Positions 10,183 through 18,331 of a stretch of DNA of 64,000 nucleotides are shown here, piece by piece. The position numbers were made by a program, and so were the translations under genes. Position 1 is the stretch's first letter. Every line of letters begins with the position of its first letter. Source of the stretch: Lentzea aerocolonigenes (GTDB taxonomy: Bacteria > Actinomycetota > Actinomycetes > Mycobacteriales > Pseudonocardiaceae); NCBI RefSeq assembly GCF_000974445.1, contig NZ_BBOJ01000006.1:372001-436000 (forward strand), written 5' to 3'. The notes under the pieces are model-generated. The model had not been told where the DNA came from. It did not search any database and saw only the letters and a program-made list of their open reading frames with translations.

Positions 10183-11076
10183 AGAACCGCCCCTCCTGAT
10201 CGATGACCTCCGCCACTGCGCGAGCGGGTTGGCGTGCCGCTGCCGACACGTGCGAAACCGCTCCGCCACGAGAGAACGGAGCGATCGCCGGAGGCTGAGA
10301 TACCGCGGGTGAAGAAGGAACTCCGCAGAGCGGACTTCGCGGCCGAACCCGGCCGGCCACGTGCTCCGCGGCCGGTGGCGTCACGGACGCGAGCAGGCGC
10401 GAAGACCGGTGGCCATCCCGTGCGGATCTCGTCGACAATCCCGAAAACGGGCGACGTTCATCGGCAGCGAGGCTAATACCGAGCCCGCGCGCGACTTGTA
10501 CACGAATTCTCGCCGAACAACCACGACACCCCCCGCTCATCCATCAATCCAGCCGATTCGTGCGGCGAATCAACCAGACCAACGGAAGCGACCACCCCAA
10601 AGAAGCCCCCTGCGCCACTGAAGTGACGAAGCGAGGTTAACCAGGCTTGTGAACTGGTCGAATCCACCGAACAGTCCAATTTGAGGTGTTACGCAGCTCT
10701 ACAAACCGGCCCTCCACCCAATGCAGCAATGTTAATTGCACCGGTCACCTGAGGCACTCGCCCAAACACGGGCAGTGACCGAAACGCCTCGACCGGCAGA
10801 CAATAGGTGAACCCAAGGGTTCTGCAAACGTGGCGACAATCCGCCACCACCCACGGATTGCGCCAAATGCACCCGGCTGACCAGTGCCGCAAATCAGCCG
10901 GCACCGGTTGTCGATCTTTCCAAACGGAATGAATCATTCACCGGGCCGGTGATCTCGGTAGCATCGCGACCGCGGTGGCAGCGGATCACCGCATCCGTGC
11001 GGCTTGACATTCCTGTCGCGGACGAGGCCGCTCCAAATCACCCGGTCGCCCATTCGCGCGGCCGTTGGGGGGATCG
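10183..11076. other. long intergenic region between divergent NRPS1 and glycosyltransferase
   Basis: These 894 bases hold no convincing gene. The stretch 10,480-11,000 is visibly less GC-rich than its surroundings. It must carry the NRPS1 promoter (reading left) and the promoter of the gene at 11077 (reading right). A TTGACA at 11004-11009 has no recognisable -10 box 17 nt downstream. The dyads at 10927-10991 are listed separately. An 82-codon minus-strand frame at 10937-10689 has no good ribosome site or recognisable motif. Confidence 0.6.
10927..10991. promoter_or_regulatory. two dyad symmetries upstream of the gene at 11077
   Basis: GAATGAATCATTC at 10927-10939 is a perfect palindrome around one base. 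Just downstream, CGGTGATC (10947-10954) and GATCACCG (10984-10991) form an 8-bp inverted repeat. They lie 86-150 bp before the ATG at 11077, a usual operator distance. The ATCACC/GGTGAT half-sites resemble those in the dyads at 38442-38536 and 61527-61541. No binding protein can be named; function is inferred from symmetry and position only. Confidence 0.3.
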
Positions 11077-12588
11077 ATGCCGGTGCTGACGGTGCAGGAC
11101 GTGGCAACACGGGCCGGCACGGCCGCCCCGCTCGCGCGAGGCCCGGTGGCGGTCGTCGCGGTGCTCTACGCGGCCGTGGTGCTGCCGTTCGCCGGACGCT
11201 ACGGGCTCATGGTCGACGAGCTGTACTTCCGGATGCTGGGCGACGAGCCGCGCTGGGGTTACTTCGACCAGCCACCACTCGCGCCGCTGCTCGCGAAGGC
11301 AGGTGCGGTGGTGTTCGGCGACACGGTGTCGGGCATCCGGATGCCGGCCCTGCTGTGCGGCGTCGCGATCGTCGTGCTCTCCGCGCTGATCGCCGCGGAG
11401 CTGGGCGGCGGACCGCGCGCGCAGGTGCTCGCGGCGGCCGCCGTGGGCACGTCGGTGACCACGCTCACCATCGGGCACTTCCTGCTGACCAACAGCCCGG
11501 ACATCGTCGCCTGGTGCGCGGTGACGCTGTTCGCGCTGCGGGCGCTGCTGCGCGGGGACGGCAGGTGGTGGCTCGCCGTCGGTGTGACGTGCGGGGTGGC
11601 GACGTACGCCAAGTGGGTCATCATTCTGCTGCCGCTGACGCTGTTGGCGGCAATGCTGCTGATGGGGCCGTGGCAGGAGCTGCGCAGCCGGTGGTTATGG
11701 GCGGGTGCCGGGCTGACGCTCGTGATCGGCGCGCCGAACCTGCTCTACCAAGCGGTCAACGGCTGGCCGCAGCTCGTCATGGCACGGTCGTTGTCCGACG
11801 GCCACTGGACGGACGGAGTGCTGTTCCCCGTCGACCTGGCGATGCTGGTCGGGCCGGCAGTGGCCCCGATCCTGGTGGCAGGCCTGGTCGGCCTGCTCCG
11901 CCACCCCGCATGGCGACCGGCACGGCCGCTGGGAGTGGCCTATCTCGTCGGCACGACCCTGGTGCTCGTCGTCGCGCCGAGCGGCATCGACTACACGGAG
12001 GGCTACCTGCCTCCGCTGGTCGCCGCGGGCTGCGTCGTCGCGGACGGGTGGTTGGACAGGGGCCGTGCGCGGTGGCCCGCGGCGGTGTCGGTGCTGTCAC
12101 TGTTCGCTGTGGCGCAGGTGGCGATCACCTTGCCGGTGGTGCCGGAGCGGGTGTACGCGCAGCTCCCGCTGACGAGTCTGACGACGGAGACCATCGGCTG
12201 GCCGCAACTGGTCGGACAGGTCGCCGACGCCTACGCCGCACTGCCGGCAGACGAACAGTCGCGCGCCATCGTGCTGACGGAGAACTACGGCGAAGCGGGC
12301 GCGCTGCACTGGCTGGCCGACGACCGACCACTCCCGCAGGTCTACAGTGGACACAACGAGCTGTACTTCCGGGGACCACCGCCCGACACCGCGGACGTGG
12401 TGATCGCGGTGGCCCTGCCCGAGGACCGGCTGGCGCGCGACTTCCGCGAGTGCGCCGCGCTGGCGCGCATCGACAACGGGTACGGGCTCGAGACCAGGGA
12501 GCACGGCCGGGCCATCTCGGTGTGCCGCGGCCCGCGCGCGCCGTGGGCCGAGCTGTGGCCCAGGTACCGGTTGGTGGGCGCCTACTGA
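11077..12588 (+). CDS. GT39-like (PMT/ArnT family) membrane glycosyltransferase
   Basis: The predicted protein has 503 residues and many hydrophobic segments, as in dolichyl-phosphate-mannose protein mannosyltransferase-like (PMT_2) enzymes. These are multipass enzymes that transfer a sugar from a lipid carrier. An acidic pair in the first outer loop (VDELYF, about residue 45) and the following PRWGYFDQPPLAP stretch are hallmarks of the actinobacterial branch. I chose ATG 11077 because GGGGGGA lies immediately upstream; a TTG at 11065 would add four residues. It is transcribed away from NRPS1 and converges on the hydrolase gene ending at 12970. The substrate is unknown. It may glycosylate a cell-surface protein or lipid and be unrelated to the cluster, or it may modify the product outside the membrane. 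Confidence 0.75.
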   Translation: MPVLTVQDVATRAGTAAPLARGPVAVVAVLYAAVVLPFAGRYGLMVDELYFRMLGDEPRWGYFDQPPLAPLLAKAGAVVFGDTVSGIRMPALLCGVAIVVLSALIAAELGGGPRAQVLAAAAVGTSVTTLTIGHFLLTNSPDIVAWCAVTLFALRALLRGDGRWWLAVGVTCGVATYAKWVIILLPLTLLAAMLLMGPWQELRSRWLWAGAGLTLVIGAPNLLYQAVNGWPQLVMARSLSDGHWTDGVLFPVDLAMLVGPAVAPILVAGLVGLLRHPAWRPARPLGVAYLVGTTLVLVVAPSGIDYTEGYLPPLVAAGCVVADGWLDRGRARWPAAVSVLSLFAVAQVAITLPVVPERVYAQLPLTSLTTETIGWPQLVGQVADAYAALPADEQSRAIVLTENYGEAGALHWLADDRPLPQVYSGHNELYFRGPPPDTADVVIAVALPEDRLARDFRECAALARIDNGYGLETREHGRAISVCRGPRAPWAELWPRYRLVGAY

Positions 12589-12601
12589 GACCGCACCTCT
12601 G

Positions 12602-12728
12602 TGACCCCTTGCCCCACAGTCGATCAAGCACACTACCTGCCAAAACACCGAAACCGCAGCTCACGACGGTGCCGTTGGTCACCGTTCAACACGGCCGAAC
12701 ACCGTTGACACACAATGGATCCTCCCAA
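12602..12728 (-). repeat. tRNA-Pro-like / attachment-site relic, copy 1
   Basis: Read on the minus strand, 12640-12602 resembles a decayed tRNA-Pro anticodon-to-T-arm region (CTTGA...GGGGCAAGGGGTCACAG). It is preceded by a tract (12728-12650) that ends CTGCGGTTTCGGTG. A second diverged copy in the same orientation lies at 62333-62489. Exact shared blocks are CCCCTTGCCC (12605-12614 and 62361-62370) and GAAACCGCAG (12650-12659 and 62411-62420). In actinomycetes such tracts commonly lie where integrases insert at tRNA 3' ends. No integrase gene is present here, so this is a relic at most. It fills much of the 381-base gap 12589-12969; nothing else is recognised there. Confidence 0.45.
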
Positions 12729-12969
12729 TTCGTCCGAAAAGGACTTCCATGCCGACCAGCACGTCACGGGCCTCAACTCCGAAGCGAGGACACGCGACCT
12801 CGCCTTGCCGCCGGCCGGGCCAGGCACCGCCCGGCGCGGCCGCTCGTAACGTGCCGGAGCCTGTTTGCGGAAAGCGTCCCGTCCCTCACGTCACAGTCGG
12901 CCGGGTGTACAGGACATGACGGCCGCCCGAGGCGGACGGCCGCCACGGATCCGGCGTTGGCCGAACGCG

Positions 12970-14223
12970 TCAGCGCCGCAGCAGCCGCCAGTAGCGACCC
13001 CACGGCACCATGGCGAGACCGCCCGCGATCAGCAGGCCGAGCCTCGCCTTCGCCGCGCCGGGAAGCCGGGGCCAGAGCCGTCTCGCCCGCACCGCGGTGA
13101 GAGCCGTGGTCGCCACGGTCGCCGCCGCCGTCCCCTGCAGGGCCAGCCAGGGAAGGGTCCGGCCACCGAACATCGGTCCCAGCGCGGGTTTCTCATCCAC
13201 GGTGACGCGGAGGAAGTAGACGATCCAGCCACCAACGGTGACCGAGCCGAGCACGGCCGCCCAGCGGCCTACTCGGTCCAGTTCCCCCGGCCGGCTCAGG
13301 CTGCCGGGGAACGCGATGAAGAACAACGCCACGGCGGCGCACTGGACACCGGTCGACTCCCACCACGCCAGCGGGTCGACCGTCCTGCTGTACACGGCTT
13401 GCACCGGTGGCACAGCACTGGTTGCGGGCCACGCGGTCGCCGGCACGCCTGTGATCCAGGACGTCACGAACTCGACGTAGCCGGGTGCGAGCTTCTCCGG
13501 TTGCCCCGGTTCGCACACACCGTGATCCGCTGCCGGAACCACTCGGAGGGTGATCCGATCGTTGTCCGCCAGCGCCTCGCGGAAGATCAGCAGACTCTCC
13601 CCCGGCGGCACGACACTGTCGTGTTGACCCCAAAGCGCCAGCACCGGCTGGCGCAGCGTGCGGAGCACCGACACGCCGTCGTGGTGCGCCTCCGCGAACA
13701 GACCGGCACCCGCGAGCTGCCGGATCCCCACTTCCGCCAGAGCGTCCACCAGCGCGCCCCGCACGCCGTTGCGGCGCAGGTAGGTCTCCAGCGCCCAGCC
13801 CTGCTGGCGGGCCGGCGACAGTCCGCTGGCCCCGACCAGAACCACGTACGCGATCTCGTCCGAACGGGACGCCGCCAGGGGTGCCACCCAGCCGCCCTCG
13901 GAGAAACCCCACAGCCCGACCCGCTTCCGGTCGGTCTCCGGTTGCGCGGCGAGCAGCCTGACCGCGGCGAGCGCGTCCGCGGCCAGCAGGCCGTAGTCGC
14001 GCCGGGTGGCCGAGTAGCCCTCGGTGCGCTTGTCGTAAGTCAGCGCGACGATGCCCTCGCGCGCGAAAGCCTCGGCGTGCGCCGTGAGCGAGGACCGGGG
14101 TCCTGGCCCCGATCCGTGCACCAGCACCACGCCGGGTCTGCCGGTGCCGCGGGCCGGTACGTGAAGTGTGCCGCGCAGAGTCGTCCCCGCGTTCTCGAAG
14201 GACACCTCCCTGGTCCGGATCAC
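12970..14223 (-). CDS. alpha/beta hydrolase with C-terminal membrane segments
   Basis: This 417-residue protein is an alpha/beta-hydrolase. It has an oxyanion-hole strand (VVLVHGSGPGP, about residue 32), a nucleophile elbow GFSEGG (about 109), a likely acid in GQHDSVVP (about 202) and a catalytic His in ADHG (about 231). The last 130 residues contain three or four hydrophobic stretches, so the enzyme is probably membrane anchored, which is unusual for this family. The GTG start at 14223 overlaps the upstream TGA (GTGA). It is the last gene of the long minus operon. It could act as a type II thioesterase-like editing enzyme, an esterase or a resistance hydrolase; the sequence does not decide. 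Confidence 0.8.
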   Translation of the reverse strand: MIRTREVSFENAGTTLRGTLHVPARGTGRPGVVLVHGSGPGPRSSLTAHAEAFAREGIVALTYDKRTEGYSATRRDYGLLAADALAAVRLLAAQPETDRKRVGLWGFSEGGWVAPLAASRSDEIAYVVLVGASGLSPARQQGWALETYLRRNGVRGALVDALAEVGIRQLAGAGLFAEAHHDGVSVLRTLRQPVLALWGQHDSVVPPGESLLIFREALADNDRITLRVVPAADHGVCEPGQPEKLAPGYVEFVTSWITGVPATAWPATSAVPPVQAVYSRTVDPLAWWESTGVQCAAVALFFIAFPGSLSRPGELDRVGRWAAVLGSVTVGGWIVYFLRVTVDEKPALGPMFGGRTLPWLALQGTAAATVATTALTAVRARRLWPRLPGAAKARLGLLIAGGLAMVPWGRYWRLLRR

Positions 14224-14693
14224 GACGTGCCCACCGCCGCGGGCAGCGTTCCGGCCGGGCGGATCGCGAGCACGACCCGTTCCAGCGACAGCACGACCTC
14301 TCCGCCGACGCGGGTCTCACCGGAGACGATCACCGTGCCGGGTATCGCCCGCACCACCCGGACGTCGTGGTGCAGCACCTCGCCTGGGACCACCCGGCGG
14401 CGGAACTCCAGCCCGGACAGCTTTCCCGCGAGCATCACGTGGTCGCGAGGCAGGTCAAGGGCGCCGGTGAGGCCGAGCACCACCCCGACGGCCTGCATCC
14501 ACGACTCGACGACCAGCGTCTCCGGGTAGGCGTGGTCATCGTCGTCACCGATCTCGTCGTACCAGGGCTCGTTGCAGCTGACCGCCTTGACCACCACCAG
14601 CCTCGTCCCGTCGTCCGTCCACGTCGCCCCGTCCACCAGCAACATCGGGTACCGGTGCGGAAGCAGCTTCTTGATCTCCGTCACGCCGATCAC
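14220..14693 (-). CDS. FabZ-like 3-hydroxyacyl-ACP dehydratase (hotdog fold)
   Basis: The 157-residue protein begins with the FabZ hallmark LLPHRYPMLLVD (residues 9-20), whose His is the catalytic base. It keeps the acidic partner in the helix LVVESWMQAVG. FabZ enzymes dehydrate 3-hydroxyacyl-ACP to trans-2-enoyl-ACP. Here it would give the double bonds of a polyketide chain built by the neighbouring KS, KSbeta-like, FabG and ACP proteins. The GTG start at 14693 overlaps the stop of the preceding dehydratase (GTGA), with AAGAGGAG 6 nt upstream. The pairing of two different small hotdog proteins in tandem suggests a heterodimer, as reported for reducing type II PKS systems; that is inference. 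Confidence 0.85.
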   Translation of the reverse strand: MIGVTEIKKLLPHRYPMLLVDGATWTDDGTRLVVVKAVSCNEPWYDEIGDDDDHAYPETLVVESWMQAVGVVLGLTGALDLPRDHVMLAGKLSGLEFRRRVVPGEVLHHDVRVVRAIPGTVIVSGETRVGGEVVLSLERVVLAIRPAGTLPAAVGTS

Positions 14694-15064
14694 GCCGCGC
14701 TCCTCTTGCCGAGCCTGAGACGAACCACCGCGGCCGGGCCCCTGTCCGTGCCGACACGAGCCTCACAAACGTGCTGATCCCAGCGCAGCGAGATCGTGAT
14801 CACGTCGTGCGGGAAGACCGGCGACTGGAACCTGACCGAGTCCACGGCGACGAGTCCGGCAGGGCTGTCCGGCACCACCTGGCGGACCGCCAGGTGGACG
14901 CATTCGACCAGACAGACACCCGGAAAGATGGGCAGGTCCGGGAAGTGCCCGGCGAAGACCGGCTCTCGCGGTGAGACACCGAGTTCCAGCACCGCGGTCC
15001 AGCAACCATCCACACAGGACGGTGGCTGGACGAGACGGGGCCGGCCCCGCACCGGGCCCTTCAC
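14690..15064 (-). CDS. second FabA/FabZ-like hotdog dehydratase
   Basis: This is a 124-residue hotdog protein. Its EPVFAGHFPDLPIFPGVCLV stretch (about residues 32-51) matches the GHFPxxPxxPGV motif of FabZ/FabA dehydratases. It lacks the PHRYP His motif of the next gene. Thus each of the two proteins carries one recognisable half of the active-site signature, which fits a heterodimer (inference). The start is the GTG at 15064-15062, overlapping the carboxyltransferase-like stop by GTGA; a longer in-frame extension upstream would lie wholly inside that gene. It belongs to the long minus operon and probably acts on ACP-bound 3-hydroxyacyl intermediates. Confidence 0.75.
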   Translation of the reverse strand: MKGPVRGRPRLVQPPSCVDGCWTAVLELGVSPREPVFAGHFPDLPIFPGVCLVECVHLAVRQVVPDSPAGLVAVDSVRFQSPVFPHDVITISLRWDQHVCEARVGTDRGPAAVVRLRLGKRSAA

Positions 15065-16173
15065 CGGACCATCCGCTCGTGACAGACCGGCCGGTGCGAC
15101 AAAGCGTTCGCGACCTTCATCCGCGTCTCCTCCGGGTCGATCACCTCGTCCACGGCTGCTGCGTCCACACCGGACGATGACCAGGAATACACCGTCGTCA
15201 CGCCCAGAGAGCAGGCCCTCGCCACGAAGTACGCGCCCTGATAACACTCGCGGGTGATCAGCACCACGCGTGGGACGGACGTCGACGCGAAGGCGTCGAG
15301 AAGTTCCGCGCCACCGCGCAACAGGTCTGCCCACCGTTCGTCGATGCCCGGCAGGAACGCGGGCACGTCCACGACGACGATCAACGGCACCGAGAACGCG
15401 TCGCACATCCGCACGAACTGCGAAGCCTTTCTCGCGGCCGCCACGTCGAGCAGGCCCCACCGGTCGCTCGGGTTGTTCGCCACGACACCGACCGCGCGGC
15501 CTCCCAGCGTGCCGAGGCCGACCACGATGCTCTGCGCCGTCTCGCGCCGGAGCGCCTCGAACGTGCCGTCGTCGAGCAGCTCGCGCACCAGCGGTTCGAC
15601 GTCGTAGGGCTGCTGCCCGCAGGCCGGCAACACCTTTCGCAGGTCCTGGCGGCAGCCGGCCACTACGTCATCAGCCCGCGCCGATCCGGTCAGCAGGCGC
15701 AGGACTCGGGTCGTGGCAGCCCGCGCGTCCACTTCGTTCGCCACGTCCAGGTGCAGACCCCGCCCACCGACGGAGATCGCCACGTCGGCGAGCTCCACGC
15801 AGGCGGCCATCCCGCCACCCGCCGGGCCGGCGACGGTCAGGATCTGGGGAACACGGCCGGAAACACTCATCATCGCCGCGTACACGTGCACCAGTCCGCC
15901 GGACAGCTCGTTCCCGGTGCCGGTCGCGGCTTCGATCCGCCACACCCCGATCAGCGGGAGGTCCTCCCGGTCGGCGAGGTCGATCGCCGCAACGACGTGA
16001 CGGCATCTGACTTTCTCGAAGACCTCGTTCGCCTCGTCCATCTCGACGACGTACAGCACGACGGGGACACCCGTGATCGTGCCGCGGGCGGTGTACACGC
16101 CCGCGCGGTCGTCGTCGGCCAGCACGACGGCGCTGCCCGGATCGAGCCAGGACGCGGAACGTGATGAGATCAT
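15061..16173 (-). CDS. carboxyltransferase-like protein (acyl-CoA carboxylase beta family), short
   Basis: The 370-residue protein resembles the beta (carboxyltransferase) subunit of acetyl-/propionyl-CoA carboxylases. Both crotonase-type halves are visible: GPAGGGMAACVELADVAI (about 115-132) with GGRGLHLDVANEVD, and the C-terminal half VVANNPSDRWGLLD, FLPGIDERWADLLRGGAELL and VITRECYQGAYFVA. Authentic beta subunits are usually near 510-530 residues, so this one is clearly short, mainly at the N-terminus. ATG 16173 overlaps the SbnB-like stop (ATGA). No biotin carboxylase or biotin carrier gene is nearby. It may supply malonyl-CoA with a host alpha subunit, or have become a decarboxylase or structural partner. 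The family assignment is sound; the reaction is not established. Confidence 0.75.
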   Translation of the reverse strand: MISSRSASWLDPGSAVVLADDDRAGVYTARGTITGVPVVLYVVEMDEANEVFEKVRCRHVVAAIDLADREDLPLIGVWRIEAATGTGNELSGGLVHVYAAMMSVSGRVPQILTVAGPAGGGMAACVELADVAISVGGRGLHLDVANEVDARAATTRVLRLLTGSARADDVVAGCRQDLRKVLPACGQQPYDVEPLVRELLDDGTFEALRRETAQSIVVGLGTLGGRAVGVVANNPSDRWGLLDVAAARKASQFVRMCDAFSVPLIVVVDVPAFLPGIDERWADLLRGGAELLDAFASTSVPRVVLITRECYQGAYFVARACSLGVTTVYSWSSSGVDAAAVDEVIDPEETRMKVANALSHRPVCHERMVR

Positions 16174-17201
16174 GACCGTCCGCCGTACCGCTCGAGCTCG
16201 TCGAAGAAACCGGGCACCGTGCGCAGTTCGCCGCCGGCGTCGAGCTCGTCGTGGACGTGCTTGGCCAGCGCCAGGTCCAGCACCCCGAGCCCGAACGGGG
16301 AGAACACGACGGGCCGGTCGTCCGGCAGGACGGCGGTACCGGTCAGCACGTCGGGCAGCGTCGCGTGCACGAAGTCGCGGTGGCCCGCCTGCTGCTCCGC
16401 CAGGTGCGGTGACGTGTTCGCACGCAGGCAGTGATCGACATCGTCCACGACGTTGACCGAGGACAGGATGATCTCGGGTGCGAGATCGCGCAGCGACAGG
16501 TGCAGGACCAACGGGTTGTGCCGGAACCACGACGGGTCGTGCACGTGCGGCGTCGCGGCCACCGTCGCGAACACCACCACGTCGCTCGCGCGGACGAGTT
16601 CGCCCGCGTCGGCGTGGATCCTGGCCCGGCCGCCGGACCGCGCCACGTACGAGGAGAACCCCTCCGCGTGCGCTGCCGCTGTGTCGTACACCCCGACGTC
16701 GTTCAGGTCCCAGCCCGCGGTGCGGAGATAGGTGTGCACGTACCTGGCGATGAGTCCGGTACCGACGAACCCGACTCTCGGGGTGCCCGGGCCCCTGCGC
16801 AACAGTCCCGCGGCCAGCACCGCGGAGGCGGCCGTGCGAGTGGCGCTGATGACGGACGTCTCCAGGCACGCGAACGGATAACCGTTGGCGGGATCGTTCA
16901 GCACGATGACGCCGGACGCCCTCGGCAGGCCGGTCGTGACGTTGCCGGGAAAGCTGGAGATCCACTTGACACCGTCCACAGTGGAGTCTCCGCCCAGCGA
17001 CGCCGGCAGCGCGATGATGCGGTCGGCGGGCCGGTCGGCAAACCTGAGGAAGTACGACGGCGGGTTCACCGTGCGCCCGGCACCGTGCAACCGGTAGGTG
17101 TCCGCCACGATGCCCATCACGCGCTGTTCCTGCCCGTGCAGTACCCGGCTCACCTGTTCACCGGTGATGACGGCGAAAGACGGTGCCACGGACTCGGTCA
17201 T
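16170..17201 (-). CDS. sbnB: SbnB-like 2,3-diaminopropionate biosynthesis dehydrogenase
   Basis: This 343-residue member of the ornithine cyclodeaminase/mu-crystallin family matches SbnB. SbnB oxidises N-(1-amino-1-carboxy-2-ethyl)-glutamate with NAD+ to release L-2,3-diaminopropionate and 2-oxoglutarate. A Rossmann motif RVGFVGTGLIARYV lies near residue 145, and the substrate-side segment GVKWISSFPGN is typical of the SbnB branch. The partner SbnA-like gene is at 21623-22570 in the same operon, which strongly supports the assignment over ornithine cyclodeaminase. I chose ATG 17201, with GTGGAG 7 nt upstream; it is 26 nt after the KSbeta-like gene. Dap would be used by one of the NRPS modules. 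Confidence 0.88.
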   Translation of the reverse strand: MTESVAPSFAVITGEQVSRVLHGQEQRVMGIVADTYRLHGAGRTVNPPSYFLRFADRPADRIIALPASLGGDSTVDGVKWISSFPGNVTTGLPRASGVIVLNDPANGYPFACLETSVISATRTAASAVLAAGLLRRGPGTPRVGFVGTGLIARYVHTYLRTAGWDLNDVGVYDTAAAHAEGFSSYVARSGGRARIHADAGELVRASDVVVFATVAATPHVHDPSWFRHNPLVLHLSLRDLAPEIILSSVNVVDDVDHCLRANTSPHLAEQQAGHRDFVHATLPDVLTGTAVLPDDRPVVFSPFGLGVLDLALAKHVHDELDAGGELRTVPGFFDELERYGGRS

Positions 17202-17227
17202 GTCGGTCTCCACAAGGTCGTCGATGT

Positions 17228-18331
17228 TCAGGGCAGGACGTCGGAGTGCGGGTGGTTGCCCGTCGTGGGCACCGCGGCGGAGATGCGGAACAGGCCGCAC
17301 CCGACGTTGCCGTCGGGGTCGGCCGAGGTCACCAGTGCGACGGAATCCGACGCGCAACCGCGGGCGATCGCCGTCGCCAGCTGGAAAGCCGCGGAAGCCC
17401 CGTCCGTGTCGCCGATCAGGCCGGCGGGCTCGATCATCTCCCGGTCGCGGCCGAAGACGCTCTCGACCGCCAGGCGCTCCGCGACCGCGCACCGGCGCGA
17501 GACCACGATCGACGAAACCTCGGTCACCGATCCGCCCACGGCGTCCAGCGCACGACGGATCAGGGCGGCCAGCACCTCGGCGGCCGCGCCGGGGTGCGGG
17601 GCGACGCCGAACTCCAGCGCGAGCGGTTCCGCCAGTGGCACGCGTCCGTGCTCGGCGGCCGCCCCGGCGTCCTCGAGGAGGAAGACGCAACATCCCTCAC
17701 CGAGCGGATCGGCCGATCGGGCGCCGTGCCCGTGCCAGGTGAGCCACGAACGTCGTGGCGTCAGGTCCTCGACCGCGGCGGCCAGCACGGCCGGCGCCCG
17801 GCCCCGCAGGTGCAACCGCCGCGCGCAGGCGAGCACCGACAGGCCTGTCACCCGCCCGGTCGTCACCGTCGTGTTCGGGCCGCGCAGGCCGAACCGGATG
17901 GCGCACTGCGCCGCCGAGTTGTTCATGACGCTGCTCGGGAACGCCTTGGTGTCCACCTGGAACGGTTGCGGGTTGGTCAGCGACTGACGGGTCAGCTCCA
18001 TCGCCCGGTCCGTCGCGATGAGATCGCCGCCGAGCACCACGGCCTTCGCGGTCGCGGGATATTCGGCGAGATCATGGCGTCGCAGCAGCAGTCCCGCGGT
18101 ACCGACCGCGAGGCTCGCCGCACGGCCCAGTGCGGCGAGGTTCTTGGCGTCGTTGCCGATGATGGCCGTGAGGTCGAACTCCTCGACGACCCCGGCCGCC
18201 GCGTAGGGCAGTTCGGCGGACGGGTCGACAGGGGCCAGGGCAGTCCGGCCGGCCAGCACGCCACGGGTGAAGGCAGCGGCGCCGAGCCCGAACGGGGAGA
18301 TCACCGACATCGCCGTGATGACCGGGCTCAT
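17228..18331 (-). CDS. KSbeta/chain-length-factor-like ketosynthase homologue 2 (no active Cys)
   Basis: This 367-residue thiolase-fold protein is related to FabF and to type II PKS chain-length factors. In the nucleophile region it reads GPNTTVTTGRVTGLSV, where an active KS has a TACSS-like Cys; the Cys is absent. The two active-site His motifs of KSalpha are not recognisable either. It is therefore likely a KSbeta that pairs with a KSalpha and shapes chain length. ATG 18331 overlaps the FabG stop (ATGA). A second Cys-less homologue is at 19065-20114, so this system has two KSbeta-like and two KSalpha genes, as in multi-KS dissociated polyene systems. Confidence 0.82.
   Translation of the reverse strand: MSPVITAMSVISPFGLGAAAFTRGVLAGRTALAPVDPSAELPYAAAGVVEEFDLTAIIGNDAKNLAALGRAASLAVGTAGLLLRRHDLAEYPATAKAVVLGGDLIATDRAMELTRQSLTNPQPFQVDTKAFPSSVMNNSAAQCAIRFGLRGPNTTVTTGRVTGLSVLACARRLHLRGRAPAVLAAAVEDLTPRRSWLTWHGHGARSADPLGEGCCVFLLEDAGAAAEHGRVPLAEPLALEFGVAPHPGAAAEVLAALIRRALDAVGGSVTEVSSIVVSRRCAVAERLAVESVFGRDREMIEPAGLIGDTDGASAAFQLATAIARGCASDSVALVTSADPDGNVGCGLFRISAAVPTTGNHPHSDVLP

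Noticed and set aside
10689..10937. 82-codon minus-strand frame in the left intergenic region
   Set aside because: It has no ribosome site, family resemblance or coding-type third-position GC bias.
11004..11009. TTGACA resembling a -35 box
   Set aside because: No -10 hexamer lies at 16-18 nt, so a promoter cannot be supported.
12865..14529. Plus-strand open frame of 554 codons
   Set aside because: It is antisense to the alpha/beta hydrolase and dehydratase genes, with a biased composition and no ribosome site.
15061..16965. 634-residue version of the carboxyltransferase-like protein
   Set aside because: The extra N-terminus is antisense-like noise inside the SbnB-like gene. The ATGA-coupled start at 16173 fits the operon.
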